64,000 nucleotides of DNA from CAZIKF01 sp964539825 (GTDB taxonomy: Bacteria > Muiribacteriota > UBA6191): assembly GCA_964539825.1 (NCBI GenBank), contig CAZIKF010000003.1, forward strand, positions 1 to 64,000, given 5' to 3'. Below are positions 16,775-24,497 of the stretch, piece by piece. The number at the start of each line of letters is the position of its first letter. The first letter of the stretch is position 1. The position numbers were made by a program, and so were the translations under genes. The notes under the pieces were generated by a model. That model was not told where the DNA came from and searched no databases. It saw only the letters and a list, made by a program, of their open reading frames with translations.

Positions 16775-19030
16775 ATGATCCATAAATTTCTCTTTTCTCT
16801 ACTTCTTTTCCTTTGTTTGAATTTTGACTCCCTGTCACGGGTTACGGCGGATTTTTCCTCGGAGGAAGTCCAGAAAATTCGCCAGATCATGCACCAGATG
16901 ACCTCTATTCTGGAAGGCAATCACCAGGAGATGCTGGAGATTGAGGAGGTGCTGGCAAGGGCGGGTACCCCACTTCGCAAGGCAAGACTTAAGGAAAGGC
17001 TCAAGGATAAACTGGCTTCCTTCAAAGATCGGCTCAAGGACCTTCGCAAGATTCGGTCGGGATTCGTAACACTTCCCCGCTTTAAGGAGTTCATCATTGT
17101 AGTAGATGATCGTCTGAAGGTTATGGAAGACAACCTGGTTCTGCTGGAGCAGATTTATTTCCCCGCAGTCCTTCAGCCTGCAAAAGGCCCGCCGGATGAC
17201 TATCCCACCTTCATCAATCCTGGGGATCCCCGCTATGAGCTGGATGAAGATCAAGAGAAGTTGGCATCGGCAATTCAGCAAACCCGCAACCTCCAGGAAC
17301 TACGCAGGGGACCTAAAGGGGCGCAAAAGGACTTTTCCAGTTTCGTTTCCACTCTTGATCAGAATCTCAAGTCGGAAGAGAAGCCATTACGTGAAGTGGT
17401 GCCTGTTCTGGGAAGGACTACCCTTGATCAGTTCCATGAGCAGCTAAAGTCCTCCCGTACCGCGGACCTGAATTATTCCTGGGATGAGAACCCAAATGCG
17501 AGGGAGTTTCGAGAGTTCTTTCAGGAAGTGGAACAACTTCACAAACCTCCCACGGAAAGTAAGGTGATTGTGACAGGCTTCCCGCGCAAGTCAGGAAAGC
17601 CTGATGGTGCCAGAAGTCAGAAGACCTTCCAGGATCTTGTACAAAGAATGCAGGACGAATCGACCACCTATGAAAGAAAGCAGGAAGTCCATAAGGTCGC
17701 TGGCTCCCAGAAGTCCATTGAGGGCATGAATTCCTTTCTCAATGAAACACGTCTGGATGGCCATAAGCTAGGAGAGAAAGATTTTAACGCGTTTCTAGAG
17801 GAAATGGAGCCCTTGAAATCAGAGATCGTACTGAGTTACCAGAAGGGGATTGTGAAAAAGCCCCGTCCTCTTCAGTATGAATTTTTACAGCGGGCTCTCG
17901 TACCTCATCAAGATCGGGCAGGTGTCTTTTTCGAAAGACTAAAGCATCGTCGTGTCTTTGAACAGAAACCGAGAACCGAGGAGAATGGACTCTCTCGACT
18001 TAGTAAGAAGCTAGAGGCTCTCAGTCTGTCCAAAGCCAGAAAATATGATCCTGAAACCGATTCTTTCACCAGGAATATTCGCATTGACCCTCTCACTCAA
18101 TCCAAAAAATATGATCCCCTGGTGACCGGTCCTCTACCCGGTGATTTCTTTCCCGAAGAGGTTGTCCGCAAAACAGGCAATGTGGCCTGGGTAAACCGAG
18201 CCATGACCTTCCTTGAAAAACTGCGTGATTACCAGATCTCTCATGATGCGGCAGAGCGTCCCGAGGGAGTTGAGGCAGCGGACTTTGGTAAATTTCTCAA
18301 CGAGCTCAGTCCGGTACCCGATGAAGTCGTACGCTCCTATACAAAGGCTTTGCTTGGTAAGGATCCGAGTTTGCAGGATGTGAAGCCTGTTGAGGAGGAA
18401 TTGCCTGAGATTGTTGAAATCAAACCGTCTACAGTGGAATGGATCGGCAGGGAGTTGGAGTTTCTGGAGAGATTGAGAACCCGCACGGTGATACAAGAAA
18501 AGAAAGAATATCGCCAGGAAGTTGTTCAGTCCTATCTTCAAGGTCTTGAAGTTCGAGTCAGTAAACTGGGAGAGCCCAAGTTTTTCAAGGAGATGAACAA
18601 TTCCTCCAGGGAATATCTTGCTCACGCCAGGCCAGCAGTTGAAGGACCGAAATTTAAGGCGATGGATAAGGAAGAGATCACTGAATACGATCCTGTTTTA
18701 AAAGGACCAGATCAAATCGACCTCCAGGGTAAAATGACCCTGGTACCAGTCACGATACAACTCCTCGACGATGATCGTGCCGCCTATAGAGATGTAGAGT
18801 TGGAGTTTCAACTCTATCTTCCCGAAAATGATCCCCTGATACAGGGTAAAATTCTCGAATCCGGTGCCAGGCATCCCCACATTGCCCTGCGGACCACCAA
18901 TGAAGCGGGAGAAGCCACCGTGCATCTTCTAATGGAATTACAGGGAAGAGAAGTACAGATCGGAAGAGAAATTCTACAGGACAACCAAAAAGTCCTCTGT
19001 AGAATTTTCGTAGAAACCTCACAACTGTAA
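16775..19030 (+). CDS. Exported helical protein with internal repeats, unknown function
   Basis: A 751-residue protein I do not recognise. Residues 1-25 are a signal peptide (hydrophobic FLFSLLLFLCLNF). The mature part starts with charged helices (about 30-125) and then shows degenerate repeats: DFNAFLEEMEPLKSEIVLSY recurs as DFGKFLNELSPVPDEVVRSY, WVNRAMTFLEKLRDYQI recurs as WIGRELEFLERLRTRTV, and KYDPLVTGP recurs as EYDPVLKGP. The last 110 residues look like a beta-sandwich. It is divergent from fliD, with a 302-base spacer containing the fliD promoter. No promoter was recognised on this side. A periplasmic or surface scaffold is plausible, and no catalytic motif is visible. Confidence 0.75.
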   Translation: MIHKFLFSLLLFLCLNFDSLSRVTADFSSEEVQKIRQIMHQMTSILEGNHQEMLEIEEVLARAGTPLRKARLKERLKDKLASFKDRLKDLRKIRSGFVTLPRFKEFIIVVDDRLKVMEDNLVLLEQIYFPAVLQPAKGPPDDYPTFINPGDPRYELDEDQEKLASAIQQTRNLQELRRGPKGAQKDFSSFVSTLDQNLKSEEKPLREVVPVLGRTTLDQFHEQLKSSRTADLNYSWDENPNAREFREFFQEVEQLHKPPTESKVIVTGFPRKSGKPDGARSQKTFQDLVQRMQDESTTYERKQEVHKVAGSQKSIEGMNSFLNETRLDGHKLGEKDFNAFLEEMEPLKSEIVLSYQKGIVKKPRPLQYEFLQRALVPHQDRAGVFFERLKHRRVFEQKPRTEENGLSRLSKKLEALSLSKARKYDPETDSFTRNIRIDPLTQSKKYDPLVTGPLPGDFFPEEVVRKTGNVAWVNRAMTFLEKLRDYQISHDAAERPEGVEAADFGKFLNELSPVPDEVVRSYTKALLGKDPSLQDVKPVEEELPEIVEIKPSTVEWIGRELEFLERLRTRTVIQEKKEYRQEVVQSYLQGLEVRVSKLGEPKFFKEMNNSSREYLAHARPAVEGPKFKAMDKEEITEYDPVLKGPDQIDLQGKMTLVPVTIQLLDDDRAAYRDVELEFQLYLPENDPLIQGKILESGARHPHIALRTTNEAGEATVHLLMELQGREVQIGREILQDNQKVLCRIFVETSQL

Positions 19031-19392
19031 GGCTAAGGCTCACAGCTCAATTGGAAGTCAGGCTGCTATTACGCTGCTAAAACGGCTGCGTAATAGAGAG
19101 TAAATGAGCAGCATACGCATTTTATCGCGTTCGCTCGAACCCATTTCATATTTTGTTTATTGATCTTGATCATTTGACCTTTTTCGCACACTGGACATAT
19201 CATGGGGCCCAACCTCGAGGTCTCGGGTGAATCCCTAAGGATACCACCAAAATGGGTCTTGTAGTTCCCGGTCCAGATCAAAGAGTCCCAAGGGGCAGGC
19301 TTCCGGAAGGGGATGCCGATTTTGCATGTCCTTGGGCCTTCTAACTGGCCTTCTCTGCATGATCGGTTTCTCTTTGTAAAAGTTGAAGAGAA
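19031..19392. other. Intergenic region with stem-loop
   Basis: This 362-base spacer contains a 9-bp perfect inverted repeat, CTATTACGC at 19066-19074 and GCGTAATAG at 19088-19096, shortly after the upstream stop. It has no T-run on the plus strand, so a terminator role is uncertain. A short leftward frame in the same region is listed separately. No other signal was recognised. Confidence 0.4.
19069..19203 (-). CDS. Possible 44-residue zinc-ribbon-like peptide
   Basis: The short leftward frame begins MICPVCEKGQMIKINKQNMK and contains CxxC at residues 3-6 and a second CxCC further on (KCVCCS), the spacing expected of a small zinc ribbon. There is no Shine-Dalgarno before the ATG, the stop lies in the stem-loop at 19066-19096, and the upstream extension of the frame looks antisense to the Cache gene. 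It could be a real microprotein, a decayed fragment or chance. Confidence 0.2.
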   Translation of the reverse strand: MICPVCEKGQMIKINKQNMKWVRANAIKCVCCSFTLYYAAVLAA

Positions 19393-20313
19393 ATGTTCAA
19401 GAAATTGATACCAGCAACTGCCTTTATCCTCGCGGGGACGTTGTTTTTGCACTTTCTTGTGCAAAGGGCAATGGATGCGGAAAAAGGCTTTTTCCAAGAT
19501 CTCTTCTTGAAAAACAATAAGGAGATTAGTTTTCTTGTTGCTCGTTCCCTTTTTGATCAACTCCGGCAAATGAAACGGAGGACCGAAGGATTTGCTCATT
19601 TGCTTTCTAAAGAGGAATTTAACCCGGGTAAATTGCGGGATTATTTTCGCTATAACTTTGAATCAGATCCGTTCATTTCCGGAATTCGAATTCATCAAAT
19701 CGAAGCCCAAAAGTGGACCGAATTATATAATATCACCGCCCAGGTACGTCCCAATTCCTTCTACCTGGGGGTAGTGGAAAAGAATTTAACCAGGGTTTAC
19801 GATCGAAATCGAGATTGGTTCAGCCCTCCCTTCCAAATTCCTGGAAGCAAGGGGGGAAGACCTTCTTTTTCCTGGATTCAAATGGTGAGGGCTTCGCGCA
19901 AAAACTCTATCCCGGGTGTGATGGAGTCGAGAATTGATATTGGAGCCTTGTTTGAATCTTCCAGTCGGCTGGTTCGTTCTGGTAGAGGGGGTGTTCTTCT
20001 GGTTCAGCGGGGGTTGGGTATCCTTTCACCAGAAAAGGGTGGGTGGCAACTCTCCGAGGCGGATATGGATCAAATCTTTCAACAACCCATGGGAGGATTT
20101 TTAAGAGTCACTGAGAATTCTACAAATCTGCTGTCATTTTGTTCACTACGGGTACTGGACCGTTTAAATATGCCTGATTGGTCCGTGGTTGTGATTGAAG
20201 ATCAGCGCGAAATGAAAAAAGTCACCCAAAGGCTGGAATGGAATCTCTTTGTATTGCTTGGGGTTGGCGTCCTTTGCCTTCTGCTTCTGGCAAAATTGTT
20301 TTTCTTTCGTTAG
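19393..20313 (+). CDS. Membrane-anchored Cache-like sensor without output domain
   Basis: A 306-residue protein with one transmembrane helix at each end (about 7-25 and 283-303) and an extracytoplasmic domain between. The domain resembles double-Cache sensors of chemoreceptors and histidine kinases: a long initial helix (KGFFQDLFLKNNKEISFLVA), then DPFISGIRIHQIEAQKW, YDRNRDWFSPPFQIPGSK and an MVRASRKNSIPGVMESRIDI strand pattern. In most proteins this layout continues into HAMP, kinase or GGDEF modules. Here the frame stops two residues after the second membrane helix. It overlaps the next gene by 76 bases, implying co-expression with a secreted glycosidase-like protein. A stand-alone ligand sensor or binding subunit is inferred. 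Confidence 0.6.
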   Translation: MFKKLIPATAFILAGTLFLHFLVQRAMDAEKGFFQDLFLKNNKEISFLVARSLFDQLRQMKRRTEGFAHLLSKEEFNPGKLRDYFRYNFESDPFISGIRIHQIEAQKWTELYNITAQVRPNSFYLGVVEKNLTRVYDRNRDWFSPPFQIPGSKGGRPSFSWIQMVRASRKNSIPGVMESRIDIGALFESSSRLVRSGRGGVLLVQRGLGILSPEKGGWQLSEADMDQIFQQPMGGFLRVTENSTNLLSFCSLRVLDRLNMPDWSVVVIEDQREMKKVTQRLEWNLFVLLGVGVLCLLLLAKLFFFR

Positions 20314-22067
20314 CGCTTCTTCTCAGCGGATTTGGTTTTGCAAAGGAGCATCAATCCGACTCCGAAGTAATCAAGATCACTTCAGCCCTGGATATTCCCG
20401 GATCATTCTCAGGAGGCTTATCTCTGCAGATTGACCCTGGGCAGGGTTATGCTCTCACGAACCTGCCCGACAGAGAAGCGCAATGGTCACTAAGGTGCTT
20501 TTTCAAAAGGCGATTACCTGCTGAGAGATCTGTTCTTATTCGATACCAGGGAAAGCTCACTCTAAGAATTCAAAGGTTTTCACAACCTGATCTCATCGTG
20601 GTTTTGGACTCCATAGCCTGGAAGGAGGAAAGAATCTCACTGGGTTCTGTTCCTTCAAGGTGGGGTCTTAAGCTGATCTTCGACTTTGATTCCCGCCATA
20701 AAGGTTCTGTGGGAAGCGTCACCTTTGATGGAAAGTTAGTCGGGTTTGACCAGCGATTTCAGTATCGTAATGTTTCCGAGTCCGAGTCCGAGTCCGAGTC
20801 CGAGACCGTGACTGAAAAAGTCTTCTCTGCTTTTCCCCTGGGGGTCAACCTGGAAGCTGAATATGTGTTTCTTGAACTTCAGGAAAGTGAAAGAAAGCAG
20901 TTGCTCAAGGATCTAATGGACGATGGTTTTCGCCATATTCGACTTCACAAGTTGTTTCGAGTCCATCAGCGAATCGGTTGGGATCGCCTGAAAGAGCCAT
21001 TGAAGGCTTTTTTGGATCAAATGGATAGAAGCGGGTTGAGTCTATACCTGGATCTCTTGTCCTATCCCCTGGCGGATGGATTTTCACAGGGTTGGAAGCA
21101 GGTGTTTTTCCTTCACAAGACGCTTCAGGCGAAACTGGAAGATTGGATTCAAAATCTAAAGAATCTCAAGATAGGAAACTCTCCTTTCTTTGAGTGGGAT
21201 GGATTGAAATATGTCTGCCTGGTAAATGAAAACTCTCTCTTTCATGAGTCGAGTGATCAGGCTTTATCCCTTATTTTAAGAGAGTTCACCCTGGCCATCC
21301 AAGAGAGGGGATTTCATTCTTTGGATGAATTTAAGAGCGATCGGATGTGTTCGATCTATTCCTATTTTCAGAAATCTATCCGTTCACTTGGTTTTAGGGG
21401 GCCTTTTTTTCTCTCAAACTACCAGGCGGGGGGAAGAGATCTTCAGGTACAGATGCGTTGTTCTCCTGAGATCGATCGCCATTTCTATCTTGATTACCCA
21501 CACTTCTTCAATTCCACGGCCAGGGTTCACAATATATCCCCGGTTGAAAACTACGCCGAGATTAAGGCGCGTTTTCGCGACCTCATTCCAGAGAGTGGAG
21601 GATTCATCAGTGAAATCAATCTTCCCTGGCCTAACCGATTCCAGCATGAATTGATTCCGCTGATCCTGGCCCTCGCCAGGGAGAGACCCATTCATGGACT
21701 ATGGTTTTACGATTATCGTTTGAAGAGTTCTAAATTTCATGCGGGAGGGCTTTTTGGTATTCAGAGATTTCGATCCATCATCAATCAGCTCCCCCTTTTT
21801 CGCAGGGCCATGAGAGAGGGGTATGAAGTGCAAGAGAGAGATCATAGCCTTTACATTCAAGGCAAGGGATTCTCCTGTGAAAGCGGATGGATATCAGTGA
21901 ATGGAATGCTTCTTGCGTTAACCCTATGGAAGGATGAGAAGGAACAGAAAACCTTCTCATTTGAAAAGGGAAGTGGAGATAGATTTGATCCATGGGGAAA
22001 TCGTCAGCTTGAAATGGGATCTTTACCTATGATTCTTGATTTAAAGGCCCCTTACTACACTCCATAA
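20238..22067 (+). CDS. Exported GH-A-like glycosidase or inactive relative
   Basis: A 609-residue protein with a signal peptide whose hydrophobic core is KIVFLSLALLLSGFGFA (about residues 19-35). Residues 35-170 are beta-rich (LamG-like). Residues 190-520 look like a TIM barrel of glycoside hydrolase clan A: GFRHIRLHKLFRVHQRIGWD near 220, the acid/base candidate in CLVNENSLF (E near 331), and a nucleophile candidate in FISEINLPWPN (E near 459), followed by HGLWFYDYR. The ATG has AAAGG upstream and lies 76 bases inside the preceding Cache gene. No closer in-frame start gives a signal peptide. The substrate is unknown, and the assignment rests on fold-level motifs. Confidence 0.6.
   Translation: MESLCIAWGWRPLPSASGKIVFLSLALLLSGFGFAKEHQSDSEVIKITSALDIPGSFSGGLSLQIDPGQGYALTNLPDREAQWSLRCFFKRRLPAERSVLIRYQGKLTLRIQRFSQPDLIVVLDSIAWKEERISLGSVPSRWGLKLIFDFDSRHKGSVGSVTFDGKLVGFDQRFQYRNVSESESESESETVTEKVFSAFPLGVNLEAEYVFLELQESERKQLLKDLMDDGFRHIRLHKLFRVHQRIGWDRLKEPLKAFLDQMDRSGLSLYLDLLSYPLADGFSQGWKQVFFLHKTLQAKLEDWIQNLKNLKIGNSPFFEWDGLKYVCLVNENSLFHESSDQALSLILREFTLAIQERGFHSLDEFKSDRMCSIYSYFQKSIRSLGFRGPFFLSNYQAGGRDLQVQMRCSPEIDRHFYLDYPHFFNSTARVHNISPVENYAEIKARFRDLIPESGGFISEINLPWPNRFQHELIPLILALARERPIHGLWFYDYRLKSSKFHAGGLFGIQRFRSIINQLPLFRRAMREGYEVQERDHSLYIQGKGFSCESGWISVNGMLLALTLWKDEKEQKTFSFEKGSGDRFDPWGNRQLEMGSLPMILDLKAPYYTP
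20775..20804 (+). repeat. Hexamer microsatellite (TCCGAG)5
   Basis: Five perfect copies of TCCGAG inside the glycosidase-like gene encode an alternating Ser/Glu linker between the beta-rich and barrel domains. The period is a multiple of three, so gain or loss of units keeps the frame. Confidence 0.95.
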
Positions 22068-22086
22068 GAGATTTGGTCCGCGGTTT

Positions 22087-22118
22087 CAGGGGGTGGTTTT
22101 TCTGATCAAAACCCCCTG
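22087..22118 (+). terminator. Stem-loop after the glycosidase-like gene
   Basis: CAGGGGG-TG-GTTTT pairs with AAAAC-CCCCTG around a TCTGATC loop, 19 bases after the stop. The stem is strong, but the T-run is on the 5' side only, so it could terminate transcription or simply insulate the feo promoter that follows. Confidence 0.45.
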
Positions 22119-22136
22119 GTATTGGCCGCCGGAGTC

Positions 22137-22166
22137 TTGACAGTTTTCCCAATTTGGTGGTATAAA
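22137..22166 (+). promoter_or_regulatory. Sigma-70 promoter of feoAB
   Basis: A perfect -35 TTGACA at 22137-22142 is followed after 18 bases by TATAAA at 22161-22166 (5 of 6 to TATAAT). Transcription would start near 22173, inside the Fur box. Confidence 0.75.
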
Positions 22167-22167
22167 T

Positions 22168-22186
22168 GAAAATGATTCTCAAAATC
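22168..22186 (+). promoter_or_regulatory. Fur box in the feoAB promoter
   Basis: GAAAATGATTCTCAAAATC matches the 19-bp Fur consensus GATAATGATTATCATTATC at 15 of 19 positions. A weaker similar stretch, AATAATTCTGAAAATC, follows at 22194-22209. The site starts right after the -10 box, where Fe-Fur binding would block RNA polymerase, so feoAB is predicted to be induced under iron limitation. Confidence 0.75.
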
Positions 22187-22228
22187 AATTTAAAATAATT
22201 CTGAAAATCAAAAAGAAGGTTGGGCAAT

Positions 22229-22567
22229 ATGTCTGATGCAATTTTTCAAAATCTAAATATGCCGATCTATGCTGAAAAAAGCTCTACTCAGGAATCACTT
22301 TCTGAAGGTACCGCTCTTCTTTCGGAATTAGGCGTTGGAGTTAGCGGAAATATTCTTTCCCTGGACCATGACAATCCCAATGGGGAAGATCAGTCACTGA
22401 CCAAAAGATTTATGAGACTTGGGTTTCTCAAAGGGGAGTCGGTAAAGCTCTTACATAGGGCACCTCTGTTTCAAGGACCTTTCCTGGTTGAAGTCCGGGG
22501 AGCCCGCATTGCTCTGTCGGGTGAAGAAGCGAAAAAAATTCAGCTCGAAGTTCTCCCCGCTGCCTGA
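22229..22567 (+). CDS. feoA: Ferrous iron transport protein FeoA
   Basis: Small SH3-like cytosolic partner of the FeoB iron transporter. The core (about residues 55-108) reads SLTKRFMRLGFLKGESVKLL, then GPFLVEVRGARIALSGEEAKKIQL, the normal FeoA pattern of glycine turns. The first 50 residues are an unusual N-terminal addition, since FeoA is generally 75-85 residues. The ATG at 22229 has AGAAGG at 22214-22219. A Fur-controlled promoter lies directly in front, and feoB follows one base after the stop. Confidence 0.9.
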   Translation: MSDAIFQNLNMPIYAEKSSTQESLSEGTALLSELGVGVSGNILSLDHDNPNGEDQSLTKRFMRLGFLKGESVKLLHRAPLFQGPFLVEVRGARIALSGEEAKKIQLEVLPAA

Positions 22568-22568
22568 A

Positions 22569-24455
22569 ATGTCCCAGGTTTCACCTTTAGTGGCTCTGGC
22601 CGGATCTCCCAATTGTGGAAAGACATCCCTTTTTAACGCGCTTACCGGAACCTATCAAAAGGTAGGGAATTACCCTGGTGTCACGGTTGAGAAAAAGTCT
22701 GGCGAAGTAAGAAAGGAAGGCCGCCTTCTCTTCGAAGTGATTGATCTGCCGGGAAGTTATAGTCTCGACTCCTTCAGTATGGACGAGAGAATCACTTCCG
22801 GAGTTCTACTGGGAAGGTCCAAGGATGTAAGGACTCCAGACGCCTTGATTGTTGTGGTGGATTCCACAAATCTTGAACGAAGTCTCTACCTGGCCATGGA
22901 ACTTCTAAGGTTGAATTATCCCCTGGTAGTCGCGCTTAATCTCTATGATGTAGCCCTTAATAGGGGTCTATCCCTTGATCTTGAAGCCCTGTCTGCAGAA
23001 CTTGGCGTACCCGTAGTTTCTACTGTAGCGGTTGATGCTAAAGGAATCTCGGATTTAACCGCGGAAGTCGAAGTCCTGCTTGAAAAAAAATCTTCCGTCG
23101 TCCTGGATCCAGAAGTAATTCGAGAGTTTTCCGATCTTTGCAGAATTGAAGAAAAATTCTCTAGAATTTCTGAAATTCTCAGTAGTGTCACGCTGAGTTC
23201 CATGCGTCCTGACTCCTTGACAGAGAGCGTAGATCGGATCCTTTTGAATCCATTTTTTGGAGTAGGAATCCTGCTCTTTGTTTTACTGATCATTTTTCAG
23301 GCTGTTTTTTCATGGGCAGAGCCGCTGATGGGAGGTATCGAATCCCTGGTTGGATGGTTAAGCGCCCTGGGAACAAACTTTTTACCCGAAGGATATATCA
23401 GGGGATTTGTAGTAGATGGGATTTTGGCTGGTGTTGGGAATGTCATTATATTCCTGCCTCAGATCTTGATTCTTTTCTTTTTCATTTTGCTACTGGAAGA
23501 TGTGGGTTACCTGGGTAGAGCGGCGTTTCTTATGGATGGTCTACTCAGAAAATTTGGGTTACCAGGTAAGGCCGTTCTTCCGCTGCTCTCCTCCCACGCC
23601 TGTGCCATTCCCGGGATCATGGCTACTCGTACCCTGGAGAACGAAAAGGATCGAATTATTACCATGTTGGTGGCTCCGCTTACCACCTGTTCGGCGAGGA
23701 TTCCTGTCTATACATTACTGATCGCCGCTTTCATACCCAATGATAAAATTTTGGGACCTTTTCTTCTTCCAGCGCTGGTGATGCTGGGCCTATACCTTAG
23801 CGGGATGTTCTTTGCTCTGATTATGGCAATGATCTTTCGTAAGACTGCCATGCGGGGATATCCGAGCCTGCTGCTGATGGAGCTTCCACCCTATAGGCTT
23901 CCTCGGTTTAAAAATTTAATGGTTGGACTCTGGTACCGGGCCAAAGTTTTTCTCCAGAGGGCTGGATCGGTGATTTTAGTTTCATCGATGATTCTTTGGG
24001 TCTTGGTTTCCTTTCCCAAGCCTCCTGCCGATTTTTCTCAACCAGCGGTTGAATACAGCTTCGCGGCTCGCATTGGACGCACCATAGAGCCAGTATTCGC
24101 TCCACTTGGATTCGACTGGCGGATTTCTACAGCCCTGATTCCCAGCATGGGAGCCCGCGAGATCGTCGTAGCTGCCCTGGGAACTGTGCTGGCTGTGGAG
24201 GAATCTGGAGATGAGGCTGAGTTTGAAAGAAATCTATCTTCGCGGATCGCTTCAACCTTTGGGATCGCGACTGGTTTATCCCTGATGGTCTGGTTCATCT
24301 TTTCACCCCAATGTATCTCTACTTTTGCGATTATGCGAAGGGAGACTGGAGGCTGGAAATGGCCGGTGATCATGGGAGCCTATACCTTTGGTTTAGCATA
24401 CCTGGGATCTTTTCTGACCTATCGCATTTCATCTGTACTCCTGGGAAGCGGTTAA
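22569..24455 (+). CDS. feoB: Ferrous iron transporter FeoB
   Basis: Inner-membrane Fe2+ transporter with an N-terminal G-protein domain. Seen: G1 GSPNCGKTSLFN (12-23), G2 threonine in NYPGVTVEKKSG, G3 DLPG (59-62), G4 NLYD (near 127), then two Gate regions in the membrane part: SSHACAIPGIMATRTLENEK, followed by APLTTCSARIPVY. The start at 22569 immediately follows the feoA stop and puts the G1 motif at the normal distance from the N-terminus. A longer frame into feoA exists but would add a basic stretch not seen in the family. There is no Shine-Dalgarno, so translation is probably coupled to feoA. The 628 residues are slightly short for FeoB (about 700-770). Confidence 0.95.
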   Translation: MSQVSPLVALAGSPNCGKTSLFNALTGTYQKVGNYPGVTVEKKSGEVRKEGRLLFEVIDLPGSYSLDSFSMDERITSGVLLGRSKDVRTPDALIVVVDSTNLERSLYLAMELLRLNYPLVVALNLYDVALNRGLSLDLEALSAELGVPVVSTVAVDAKGISDLTAEVEVLLEKKSSVVLDPEVIREFSDLCRIEEKFSRISEILSSVTLSSMRPDSLTESVDRILLNPFFGVGILLFVLLIIFQAVFSWAEPLMGGIESLVGWLSALGTNFLPEGYIRGFVVDGILAGVGNVIIFLPQILILFFFILLLEDVGYLGRAAFLMDGLLRKFGLPGKAVLPLLSSHACAIPGIMATRTLENEKDRIITMLVAPLTTCSARIPVYTLLIAAFIPNDKILGPFLLPALVMLGLYLSGMFFALIMAMIFRKTAMRGYPSLLLMELPPYRLPRFKNLMVGLWYRAKVFLQRAGSVILVSSMILWVLVSFPKPPADFSQPAVEYSFAARIGRTIEPVFAPLGFDWRISTALIPSMGAREIVVAALGTVLAVEESGDEAEFERNLSSRIASTFGIATGLSLMVWFIFSPQCISTFAIMRRETGGWKWPVIMGAYTFGLAYLGSFLTYRISSVLLGSG

Positions 24456-24497
24456 ATCCCTTCATTTTTCGTTGATTCTGGACGAAAAGTAGGCGTG

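Noticed and set aside
19261..19392. Short frame with a GMPILH block similar to the C-terminus of the RluA-type protein at 7152-8087
   Set aside because: Only about ten residues match, and the neighbouring residues and conserved motifs do not continue, so it is likely chance.
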